Below, in pieces: positions 52,507 through 60,439 of a stretch of DNA of 64,000 nucleotides. The DNA is taken from positions 1-64,000 of the forward strand of contig JAGTXO010000013.1 in assembly GCA_019448385.1 (NCBI GenBank). The letters are read 5' to 3'. The stretch is from Diacronema lutheri (taxonomy: Eukaryota; Haptophyta; Pavlovophyceae; Pavlovales; Pavlovaceae). The position numbers and the translations under genes are program-made. The notes below the pieces were generated by a model. It was given only the letters and a program-made list of their open reading frames with translations. It did no database searches and was not told the origin of the DNA. Each line of letters opens with the position of its first letter. Within the stretch, counting starts at the first letter, position 1.

Positions 52507-53109
52507 ACGCGGACGCCGCCGCCCACGCCAGCCGCCTCGTCACCCGCCGCGCTCGCCGCGCTGCGCGCGCGCGTCCTCGCAGAAGCGGCCGCTGCGGCGG
52601 CGGTGGCTGCGCGCCCTCTGGCGCCCGCCGCGGCGAGCGCCACCGCCGCCGCGCTTGCCGAAGCGCGCCGCGCGGGCGCCGCCGAGCGCGCCGCGCACGC
52701 ATCGGAGGCGGCGACGCGCCGCGAGGTGGCCGCCGCGTTCGACGCGCTCGAGGCGAGCGCGGACGCCCTCGGCGCGGCTGCGCTCTTCCGCGCGCGCAGG
52801 CAGGCGCACGCGTCGCTTGCCGCGTGGCGCGCGCGCGCGCGGGAGCATCGGCGCCGCGTGCGCGTGCCTGCCGCGCTAGCCGCGAGCAAGGACGCCGCGC
52901 TCGAGCCTGCGCTGCCGCTCGCGCGCCGCTCGGCGCTCGAAGCGCCGCCGGCGGGCGGCCGGCCGCTCGCGGCGCTCCGGCCGCTCGCCGAGCGCTTCGT
53001 CCGCGCCGCCGCCGCCGACGACGGCGCGCGCGCCGCGCCGCCGCCGCTGGCCGGCGCGCGGCCGCGCGCCGTCGCGCTCGCGCCGTCGCCGCGCTCGGCG
53101 CGCGCGTGA
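46357..53109 (+). CDS. Giant SFI1-like centrin-binding repeat protein
   Basis: One exon of 6.75 kb codes 2250 residues from the ATG at 46357 (MGDLTAADEPPPWEEHVGTL). The first ~95 residues are an ordered helical domain (LRAIVELATEWLHAEQLRDP, LYRAIVAMSLVDEPDWRLKL) that I cannot name. Residues ~100-320 are Pro-rich. From ~330 to ~1950 a Trp-centred motif (LRAWARGA, LRGWAAGA, LRAWRRRA) recurs every ~30-40 residues in an Ala/Arg background, the spacing of SFI1 centrin-binding repeats. Two poly-Pro blocks (near 52225-52290 and 52470-52510) precede a C-terminal helical segment (EVAAAFDALEASADALGAAA). SFI1 forms centrin-decorated fibres at spindle poles and basal bodies. The neighbouring OFD1 gene fits that setting. 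Family assignment is by repeat pattern; centrin binding is untested. Confidence 0.7.
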
Positions 53110-53228
53110 GCGGCCAGCGGCTCGTTGCACGATTTCTGCGCAACGGCTCCTGCCGTAAAGCTGCCTGCCCGCTCGCATGTTGTACAACCTCCCGCTGAAA
53201 GGGGGTGACACGACGCACACTACGGTGG

Positions 53229-53924
53229 TCAACTGTCGTCTCTCCGCGTGAGAGCGTACAAAAAATAGCCACTACTGCCATCGCCGCTGCCCCCGCCGCC
53301 CTCGACGGCCCCGCACCCACCGCCGGCCTCGCCCGCGTCGTGCTCGCCCGCGTCGAGCTCCACCCACCGCACCGCCCAGCGCGGCGCGCGCGCCGTCGCG
53401 GCCGCGGCGCGCAGCGCGTCGGCGCGTAGCTCGGGCGGGTCGGTCGAGAGCGAGAGGAAGTGGCCGCGCGGGCGGAGGACGCGCGCAAGCTCGGCGAGGG
53501 CGGGTGCGAGCGCGTGCGCTGCGCCCACCGAGCCCGCCTCGCCGAACGCGAGCGCGTCGAGGCAGCCCTTGTCGACCGCGCACGCGAAGCGGCCGTCGGC
53601 AAACGGCAGCGCGCGCACGTCGGCGACGTGGAAGCGCGCCGCGGCGTCGGGCCGGCGCGCGACGCACTGGCTGATCGCCTCGGCCGAGAAGTCTACATAC
53701 TCAACGTCAAACCCGCGCGCCTCGAGCGCCTCGCCCAGCGCCGACGTGCCGCACCCGACATCGAGGCAGCGCGCGCCGCGCGCGTGCGCCCCGAGGGCAC
53801 GCAGGAGCGCGTGCGGCGGCGCGGGCACGTACCACTCGAAGGGCGCGGCCGAGCGAGCGTACCGCGCGTCCCAGAAGGCCGCCGAGTCGAACGCCGGCCG
53901 CGCGCGGCGCCAGCCTGCGCCCAT
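53229..53924 (-). CDS. EEF1AKMT4/METTL-type SAM methyltransferase
   Basis: The protein has 231 residues from the ATG at 53924 (MGAGWRRARPAFDSAAFWDA). SAM motif I is CLDVGCGTSALGEALEARGF (53-72). The WDARY start, an EWY motif (PFEWYVPAPP), DVEYVDFSAEAI and the DVRALPFADGRFACAVDKGC segment, with 'DKGxLDAL', match the family of EEF1A lysine methyltransferase 4 and related METTL13-like enzymes. The substrate is probably a protein lysine, perhaps eEF1A, inferred from family. The domain is complete and close to typical size. It is head-to-head with the desaturase gene, 160 bp between ATGs. Confidence 0.85.
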   Translation of the reverse strand: MGAGWRRARPAFDSAAFWDARYARSAAPFEWYVPAPPHALLRALGAHARGARCLDVGCGTSALGEALEARGFDVEYVDFSAEAISQCVARRPDAAARFHVADVRALPFADGRFACAVDKGCLDALAFGEAGSVGAAHALAPALAELARVLRPRGHFLSLSTDPPELRADALRAAAATARAPRWAVRWVELDAGEHDAGEAGGGCGAVEGGGGSGDGSSGYFLYALTRRDDS

Positions 53925-54084
53925 GCCGCCGCCCCGGCCTCCGCCGGCCGGCAGCCGCCGTGCAAGCACCGGGGCGCAGCTGCACGAACGTTCTCGTAGC
54001 GCCAACTGGGGCGAGGAAGGCTGTGTGTGAGGGAGCCGCGCCTTGCACCCGAGGGCACGGGTCGGAAGAAGGCGGCGGCGGTGG

Positions 54085-55997
54085 ATGTGCGCCCCGGGCG
54101 AGCTCGACGGGAGGCAGGGCGGGGTGGGGGCGGGCGGCGCGCCGCCGACGCGGCCGGCCGAGCCGACCGGCGCGCTGCTCTGGCGGCTGCACGGCGCCAC
54201 GTACGACCTCGAGCCGTTCGTGTGCGCGCACCCGGGCGGCGAGCTCGCGATCCGGCTCGCGCAGGGCATCGACGACGCGACGGCGACCAACTTGTTCGCG
54301 TCGTATCACGCGGTGGGGCGCGGGCGGGCGTGGGAAACGCTCGAGCGCTTCCGCGTCAGCACCGCCGCGCCCGCCGCGCCCGCTCCGTCCGCCTTTCGCG
54401 AGGAGATCGAGGCGATGCTGCGCGACCACTTTGCGCCCGCCGGCGGCGGCGCGGCCGGCGGCGGCGGCGCGCGCGCGCGCGTGCGGGGCACGGCGAGCGC
54501 GGCGCACGCGTATATGCTCGTCGCCTTTGGCGTCGCGCAGCTCGTCGGTTGGGTGCTCTGGGCGCGTGGCCACCTCCTTGGCGTGCTGCTCGTGCCGCTC
54601 TTCCATTGGCTCTTTGGTGTCAACTCGTCGCACGATGCGACGCACTTTGCACTGAGCGGCTCGCCGGCGGTGAATCGGCTGCTCGCGTACGCCTCGCTGC
54701 CCTACTTCTACTCGCCCGGCACGTGGTACGCGCAGCACGTCGTGATGCACCACACGGCCGCCAACCAGATTGACAAGGACCCCGACCTGCAGCACTTCCA
54801 GCCCCTCAAGCTGCACGTCGCCGACGTGCGCACCGACTTCCCGTCGGGCGAGGTGCACACGTGCCTCGACTACCTCAAGTGCTTCGGCGCCGGCCTCCAC
54901 CTCGCCTTCGCCGTGCCGATCGCCGCCGGCGGCGCGTGCACGCGCTCCTTCCGTGCGTGGTACATGCACATGTATTCGCCGCCGATCCTGCTGCCGCCCG
55001 GACTGGCGCGCAGCGCGAGCCACCGGCTGCTCAACCTGTGCGCACCCGTGCTCTTCGTCGCGTTCATCGCTTACCCGTACGTTGCCTTTGGCGGCGGTTG
55101 CGACACGCGGCCGAACGATGGCGGCGGCGATGGCGGCGGTGTGCTTGCAGCTGCTGCGGGTGCCTGCATGTCCGGCGGCGCGTCCGGCTGGCGCAACTGG
55201 GCGGGCGGGCGCGGCGGATGCGACTTTGGCTTTGCGCGCAAGAGCCTCTTTGCCTTCGCGCCGCCTATGATCTCGTCGCTCATCTTCATGCTCGTCACGC
55301 AGGTCTCACACGTGCAGCCCGAGGCGCAGCGCGCGCACGTTGACGACGAGTCGGACTTCTTCAAGCGGCAGGCGCGCGCAGGGCAGGGCAGGGGAGGGCA
55401 GGGCAGGCAGGGGAGGGCAGGGGAGGGGAGGGCAGAGCAGGGCAGAGCTGCGCACCGCGCCGCACCGCACCGCACCGCACCGCACCGCACCGCACCGCAC
55501 CGCATCGCACCGCACCGCACCGCTCTGCACTCGCACGCGCGCGCGCGCGCCCATTTTGCGCGCCGCCGCCGCCGCCATCGTTGATGCGTGCAGGCGCTCA
55601 CGTCGGTGGACTACAATGGCGGCTCGAGGCTGTGGGGCGCGCTCACGGGCGGGTTGAACGTGCAGTCGCTGCACCACACGCTGCCGCACATCTCGTCGTG
55701 CCACTACGCGTCGATCTATCCAAAGTTCAAGGCGATCTGCGAGCGGCACGACGTCGCCCTCGTGGAGCGCACGAGCCTGCTCCACGCGGCGCAGACGGCC
55801 TTGCGCTACATCTGGATGCTCAACCGTGCGCGCTGGTGGAACGGCGGAGGCGGGACCAGGCGCGCCAGCAGGCGCACGCGCGCACAAGCGTGCCCCCACC
55901 CACCAAACTCCGAACCCCAAACCCCACCTCACCCGCTCATCCCCGCGCAGACTCGAAGCGCAAGCTGCTCTTCAAGGAGATCCTCGCCGGCGCCTAG
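54085..55997 (+). CDS. Cytochrome b5-fused front-end fatty acid desaturase
   Basis: Exons 54085-55371, 55594-55825 and 55951-55997 give 521 residues. A cytochrome b5 domain at ~30-95 has HPGGE at 49-53 and a second haem His in SYH near 75. The desaturase part has His box 1 HDATH (183-187), box 2 QHVVMHH (217-223) and box 3 QSLHH (453-457), with Q replacing the first His as in front-end (delta-4/5/6) desaturases of polyunsaturated fatty acid synthesis. Intron 1 has no GT near the exon end and appears to use a GC donor (GGCAG|GCGCGC); intron 2 splits a His codon (AACC|GTGCGC) and leads to the short end SKRKLLFKEILAGA. The usual box 3 is QIEHH, so Ser-Leu at the middle positions is unusual. A ~55-residue Gly/Ala/Ser/Thr loop lies before the last helices. 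Regioselectivity cannot be read from sequence. Confidence 0.9.
55379..55525. repeat. G-rich and (CCGCA)n repeats in desaturase intron
   Basis: Bases 55381-55432 are short G3-4 runs separated by CA/A, a sequence able to form G-quadruplexes in the transcript. Bases 55451-55525 are CCGCA repeats, like those in the SAC gene intron. Both lie in the 222-nt intron that uses a GC donor. Confidence 0.85.
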
Positions 55998-56319
55998 CTA
56001 CAAGCTGGAGCGCGGGCCAGGCGCGGCCCACAGCGCACACGGCCGCGCTGCGCGCGCGCCGCGCGCGCGCTGCAGGGCGGCGTGGGGCAACGGGCGACGG
56101 CGTGCGCGAGCCAACACGATCGCGCGGCTGCTCTGTGTGCGATCCAGACGCGGCCGCGCTGGACGGCGCTTGCCTCGGGCCGGGCCTGCCGCTCCTCGGT
56201 GGGCAGGGGCACGAGCTGGACCCCGGAAATCTCGCGTTCAGTGTTCAGTGTGTTCAGACTCGAGTCTCAACAGCCGGCGGGGCCATCCCGATGTACGGCC
56301 GCCATCGTGTGACGGAGCG
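55998..56319. other. Intergenic region before the WW-domain gene
   Basis: This holds no gene I can support. Near its right end, gccgccatcgtgtgacgg (56298-56315) carries the GCCATCGT word 10-20 bp before the next ATG. Confidence 0.4.
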
Positions 56320-58191
56320 ATGGGGAAGCGCGGCGATGGCGGAGGCCGACGGCAGGCATTGAATGTCGGCAATGTGGGCTCAGCGTGGCGGCGGCAGGCA
56401 GCGGCCGAGCCCGAGATCGGCTCGCCACACCCTTCGCCGGCAAGGCCACCCACGCCACCGGCGGTTTCTGGCGGCGCACCCGGCGCGTCGCCGCACGCTG
56501 CGCTCGCCGCGAATCCGCTCGCCGGCCTCCTCAGCGCGTATGGGGATGAGGACGAGGAAGAGGAGGCGGATGAGGGTGGGGAGGGGGCGCGAGAAGGTGG
56601 CGTGGTGCCACCGGCCGCCGACAGTGCCGCCGCGCCCGCCACCGTCGCGGTCTGGACGCGCGTGCTCGACCCGGCGAGCGGCGAGCCCTACTACTGGAAC
56701 GCGAACAGCGGCGAGGTGTGCTGGGAGCTGCCCGAGCTACGCACGGAGCCAATCGCGCGCGCGCCGCAAGTGGGCGCGATCGCAGCCGCGCCGGAGTCCG
56801 CGCCGGCGCCGCCTCGCGCGCACGCGTCCGCACACGCGCCCGGCGCCGAGGGCGCATGCTCAGATGGCGACGACGACGACGACATCGCCGCGGTGCTCGC
56901 CCTGGCGCGTCGCAGACGCGCCGATCTCGCGCGGCAAACTGCTGAGCTGCGACCCGACGCCCCCGAGCAAAGCCCGCCGGCGGGGCGGGCGGTCTCGGAC
57001 GGCGCGCCGATGCGGCGAGATGGCGCCGACGGTGCCGATCGCGCGGACGCGCCCGGCGACGATTTGGGGAGCGACGAGGGGAGCGACGAGGAGGAGGGCG
57101 AGATACGCGCGGACAGCGCGCCCGTTGCGCTCGCGCCCGCCGCCACCGAGCCGGACGACGACGGCGCGCGCGGCGGGGGACCGCGCGGCGCGCCCGCGCC
57201 GGCCGTGGCCGCGCTGAGCGCAGACCACGCCGCGCGCGATGCGGCGGTCGGCGCTTCGACGCTCGCGCGCGTCGCCGCCGCGGCCGCACGCGGCGAGCTT
57301 GGCGCGCTCGCCGCCGAGCTGCTGCTGCGCGCGCGCGTGCTCGCCCTCTCGCCGCCCGCGCAGAGCGAGCACGCACAGTGGCTGTGTGCGACACTGAGCG
57401 CACGCGTCGATGACTGGCGCGCGGGCGCGCTGGCGGAGGGCTACTTTGGCGCGCGGCTGGGCGAGGCGTGCGCGCAGCTCGCGCAGCTCGAGCTCGCCGC
57501 GCTGCCAGCAGGCTGGAGCCGTGGTTGGGACAGCGCGCAGGCGCGCTACTACTTCGCCTGCCCGCGCACAGGCGCCGCGCACTGGACGTTGCCCGACGGC
57601 GCGCCGCGCGAGGGCGATGAGCCGCCGCCGCCGCCGCCGCCGCCCGAAGACGAGCCGCCGCCGCCGCCGCCGCCGACGCCGCCGCCGCATCCGCAGCCGC
57701 ACGCGGCCGAGCTACGCGCGCGCGCGGAGGCGGCGGCCGGCGCCGCCGCCGCACCGGCGAGCGTATCCGCTGCACGGGCGCGCGCCAAGCCGTCCGCGTC
57801 TGCCAAGGCCGCGGGCGCCCTCAAGGCCGCGCGCAATGGCGCGGATGTGGATGGCGCGCCGGCGCCCAAGCGCGCTGCGCTGGGCAGCAGCCGACGGCTC
57901 GTCGACGAGATGATCCACCGATGGCAGGCGGTCAGGGCGACCGAGCAGGCGCACGCGGCGGAGGAGCGCGCGCGCGCCGAACCGCCGACGCGCGCCGAGC
58001 TCGATGCGCAACGGCAGGCGGAGCTGCGCGAGTGGCACGCGTCGGCTGCCTCGGACCCCGCGCTCGTCGCCGCCAACCCAAACTTTCTGCCCCTCGGCCA
58101 CGGGCGCGTCGCGCCAGACGCATGGCGTGAGCGCATCGCGCGAGCAAAGCTCCGGGCGCGGGCAAGCGACGCGGCGGCGGGCGCAGTGTAG
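56320..58191 (+). CDS. Two-WW-domain protein, FNBP4/plant formin-binding type
   Basis: This single exon codes 623 residues from the ATG at 56320 (MGKRGDGGGRRQALNVGNVG). A NPLAGLLSAYGDEDEEEE acidic motif precedes WW domain 1 at ~110-145 (WTRVLDPASGEPYYWNANSG, EVCWELPEL). WW domain 2 at ~390-430 reads LPAGWSRGWDSAQARYYFAC with AHWTLPDG. A Pro-rich block follows. The C-terminus (SSRRLVDEMIHRWQAVRATE, RQAELREWHASAAS, NFLPLGHGRVAPDAWRERIA) matches a conserved region in plant and animal formin-binding-protein-4-like proteins, which are nuclear and linked to splicing. WW domains bind Pro-rich ligands, and this window codes several poly-Pro proteins. The N-terminal 60 residues are weakly supported. 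Confidence 0.82.
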   Translation: MGKRGDGGGRRQALNVGNVGSAWRRQAAAEPEIGSPHPSPARPPTPPAVSGGAPGASPHAALAANPLAGLLSAYGDEDEEEEADEGGEGAREGGVVPPAADSAAAPATVAVWTRVLDPASGEPYYWNANSGEVCWELPELRTEPIARAPQVGAIAAAPESAPAPPRAHASAHAPGAEGACSDGDDDDDIAAVLALARRRRADLARQTAELRPDAPEQSPPAGRAVSDGAPMRRDGADGADRADAPGDDLGSDEGSDEEEGEIRADSAPVALAPAATEPDDDGARGGGPRGAPAPAVAALSADHAARDAAVGASTLARVAAAAARGELGALAAELLLRARVLALSPPAQSEHAQWLCATLSARVDDWRAGALAEGYFGARLGEACAQLAQLELAALPAGWSRGWDSAQARYYFACPRTGAAHWTLPDGAPREGDEPPPPPPPPEDEPPPPPPPTPPPHPQPHAAELRARAEAAAGAAAAPASVSAARARAKPSASAKAAGALKAARNGADVDGAPAPKRAALGSSRRLVDEMIHRWQAVRATEQAHAAEERARAEPPTRAELDAQRQAELREWHASAASDPALVAANPNFLPLGHGRVAPDAWRERIARAKLRARASDAAAGAV

Positions 58192-58233
58192 GGGCCGGCA
58201 CGCCATGGCGTCAGGCAGCCCTGCGACTGATGC

Positions 58234-58677
58234 TCAGTCGGTCCCGAGGCGAGCCTCGAGGGCGGCGTCTGGTGCGGGCGCGACCAGCGACGTGAGCAGG
58301 CGGTCAAAGCGCGCCTCGAGCTCTGCGAGCTTTGCGCTCTTCCCTTCCTCTGAGTCGAGCAGCATCGTATAGAGCTGGTCGGACGATGAACGCTTGTCCT
58401 CGGTCTTGCGCTCGAGGAGCTCCGTCGCCTCTGCCACCTTGAGCGTGGCGCTCACCTGATCCGCCCGCGCGCCGTTGAGGAGCTTGTCGACACGGTCGAT
58501 CTCGATGCGCAGCTGCTCGATCGTGTGGCGCTGCGGCCCCTCGAGCTGCTCTAGCTGTGCGTTGAGCTGCTCAAGCCGCTCCTGCTGCCGCTTGACCACC
58601 TCCTCCCGCTCTCTGATCCGCTGCGTCAGCTCCTTTTGCTTCACCTTCGCCTCGCTCTCGTCCGGGTCGGGCGCCAT
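58234..58677 (-). CDS. Small coiled-coil protein
   Basis: The protein has 147 residues from the ATG at 58677 (MAPDPDESEAKVKQKELTQR). Nearly the whole length is one heptad-rich helix rich in Glu, Gln, Arg and Leu (REEVVKRQQERLEQLNAQLE, HTIEQLRIEIDRVDKLLNGA), ending with EARFDRLLTSLVAP. I do not recognise a named family; many such proteins are subunits of tethering, ciliary or kinetochore assemblies. The gene is 42 bp from the convergent WW gene and its ATG is 70 bp from the divergent LYRM4 ATG. Confidence 0.75.
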   Translation of the reverse strand: MAPDPDESEAKVKQKELTQRIREREEVVKRQQERLEQLNAQLEQLEGPQRHTIEQLRIEIDRVDKLLNGARADQVSATLKVAEATELLERKTEDKRSSSDQLYTMLLDSEEGKSAKLAELEARFDRLLTSLVAPAPDAALEARLGTD

Positions 58678-58747
58678 GCTTGAGAGCCTGCTCCCACCGC
58701 CCGCCGGGGTGGCAAACGACAGAAGTGAGAACACGCGCGCGAAGGCG

Positions 58748-59008
58748 ATGGGGGAAAGGACGCAGGTGCTCGCGCTCTTCAAGAAGCTCATGCGCGCGAG
58801 CCGGAGCTTCACGCATTACAACTTTCGCGAGTACGCCCTGCGCCGCGTGCGCCTGGGCTTCCGCGAAAAGGCAGGCGTGTCCGACCCTGCCCAAATCGCC
58901 GAGCTCGTGGGCGAGGGCAGCAAGCAGCTCGAGGTTGTCCGCAAACAGGCGCTCATCAGCCAGCTCTACCCGCAGGCGAGGCACGTGATGGAGGGCACGC
59001 GCAAGTGA
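58748..59008 (+). CDS. LYRM4: Iron-sulphur assembly LYR protein ISD11
   Basis: The protein has 86 residues from the ATG at 58748 (MGERTQVLALFKKLMRASRS), matching the usual ISD11 length (~90). The LYR-family signature is clear: FTHYNFREYALRRVRLGFRE, then DPAQIAELVGEGSKQLEVVR and ALISQLYPQA. ISD11 binds and stabilises the cysteine desulfurase NFS1 in mitochondria, together with acyl-carrier protein, to supply sulphur for Fe-S clusters. An upstream in-frame ATG at 58676 would add 24 residues but would overlap the start codon of the divergent gene, so 58748 is preferred. The Tyr of the LYR tripeptide is replaced by Phe. Confidence 0.93.
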   Translation: MGERTQVLALFKKLMRASRSFTHYNFREYALRRVRLGFREKAGVSDPAQIAELVGEGSKQLEVVRKQALISQLYPQARHVMEGTRK

Positions 59009-59236
59009 TGCGGTCCCAACCATGCCGCGGCGGCGCCATGCGCATCGCACACCTGGCGCAGCGCGGGCAGGGAATGCGTGCTCTGCGCGCGCCGTGAGGG
59101 TGGTGCGCGCTCTCGAGCAGCGCCAAGGTGAGCGCATGCGTTCGCAGCATGCGCGCTGCTGCCTACTCTTTTCAGCCGCGCTCTGGTGGCCCTCGCCGCC
59201 TGCACCCAGTCACACCTTCCCCACTCCCCCGAACCC

Positions 59237-59270
<34 letters not shown>

Positions 59271-59660
59271 CCCCGGCCCCCGCCCGGGCCTCTGCAGGGC
59301 AAGGTCGCCGCGCTGCGAGGCGCAGCTGCTGGTGGCGGCGCTGACCGCCGGCACGCCGCACGCCGACGGCCGACGGCGGCCGATGACGGCGACGGCGACT
59401 TCCGCCCGGACTCAAGCGTCCGCCGCCGGCGAGGGCGTTCGTGGTCCATCAGATTCAGTCGTTTGCACATCGGCATTGCGCCGTTCACATCGCCTCATGG
59501 GCATGCTGAAAATTGCTGCTCATCCGCCGTGCGAACGGCATGGCGGGACGCAGCGCGCGGCGCTTCCTCGGGGCCTCGCGGCGAGTGCTCCAACCCCGTT
59601 CGGCGTTCCGGTTTCCGGCACACGCCGCTCGCCGGCGGTACGCAGGCGCGAGCGGCGCGC
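59009..59660. other. Intergenic region with poly-C31 and splice-like signals
   Basis: A canonical donor-like CCAAG|GTGAGC at 59127, a run of 31 C at 59239-59269 and an acceptor-like CCTCTGCAG ending at 59297 are arranged as in a real intron on the plus strand. The flanking sequence has no clear protein, so this may be a spliced 3' UTR of LYRM4 or an unrecognised gene. The right part is the 3' flank of MnSOD. Confidence 0.4.
59239..59269. repeat. Homopolymer C31
   Basis: Thirty-one consecutive C follow a C-rich lead and precede CTCTGCAG. It parallels the C runs found in two confirmed introns. Confidence 0.95.
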
Positions 59661-60326
59661 TCACTTGGGCTTGGCGTGCGCCAGGCGCTCCTCGACGTTC
59701 TTCCAGTTGACCACCGACCAGACGGCCTTGAGGTAGTCGGGCCGCACGTTCTTGTACTGCAGGTAGTAGGCATGCTCCCACACGTCGATGCCGAGCAGCG
59801 GCACGAGGCCGCACATCGAGAGCGGGTCCTGGTTGGCGCACGTGGCCACCTTGAGCGACGACGAGGCCGCATCGTAGCCGAGCCAGCCCCAACCCGAGCC
59901 CTGAATCGCCGCAGTCTGCGCGTTGAAGCTCGTCTTGAACGCGTCGAGCGAGCCCCACTGCTTCTCGATCATCCCGACGACCGATGGCGCGTGCGACGCG
60001 TCGCCGCCGCCCGACGCCGTCGGCGCGAGGTTGGTCCAGAAGATGGAGTGATTCACGTGGCCGCCGCCGTTGAACTTGATCGCGCCTTGCAGCGCGACCA
60101 TCGCCGCGACGTCGCGCTTCGCCTCGGCGTCGGCGTACTTGTCGAGCGCGGCGTTGAGGTTGGTCACGTACGTGTTGTGGTGCTTCGCGTGGTGGATGGT
60201 CATGATCTCGGCCGAGATGGCGGGCTCGAGCGCGCCGACGTCGTACGGCAAGTCGGGCAGCGTGTACTTGGCCGCCGTCGAGAACCGGCGCATGGCCGGG
60301 AGCATGCGGGGCGCGCGTGCGAGCAT
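59661..60326 (-). CDS. SOD2: Mitochondrial manganese superoxide dismutase
   Basis: The protein has 221 residues from the ATG at 60326 ([20 protein letters not shown]), a basic N-terminus typical of a mitochondrial presequence; the mature start is probably near [10 protein letters not shown] at 20. The four metal ligands are present: His45 (IHHAKHH), His93 ([11 protein letters not shown]), Asp181 and His185 (DVWEHAYY). Gln142 in [11 protein letters not shown] is the Mn-type marker, unlike the Fe-type Gln placed earlier in the chain. The enzyme dismutates superoxide in the matrix. No intron is needed. It is divergent from the exchanger-like gene with 113 bp between ATGs. Confidence 0.95.
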   Translation of the reverse strand: MLARAPRMLPAMRRFSTAAKYTLPDLPYDVGALEPAISAEIMTIHHAKHHNTYVTNLNAALDKYADAEAKRDVAAMVALQGAIKFNGGGHVNHSIFWTNLAPTASGGGDASHAPSVVGMIEKQWGSLDAFKTSFNAQTAAIQGSGWGWLGYDAASSSLKVATCANQDPLSMCGLVPLLGIDVWEHAYYLQYKNVRPDYLKAVWSVVNWKNVEERLAHAKPK

Positions 60327-60439
60327 GATTGGCCGGCTTCTCACGGCGTCCACTACTGCTTCTCCCTTCGGCACCGAGCGTTTCTCCCGAGTGGAGAGGA
60401 GTTGCACGGTTTCGCGCCCAGTGTGAGGAAGCCGGCGCG

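Noticed and set aside
49161-52889. Very long minus-strand frames opposite the SFI1-like gene
   Set aside because: They are complements of Ala/Arg codons and have no start context, hydrophobic core or domain.
58676-58747. 24-residue N-terminal extension of LYRM4
   Set aside because: It would overlap the start codon of the divergent coiled-coil gene, and ISD11 proteins normally begin close to the LYR motif.
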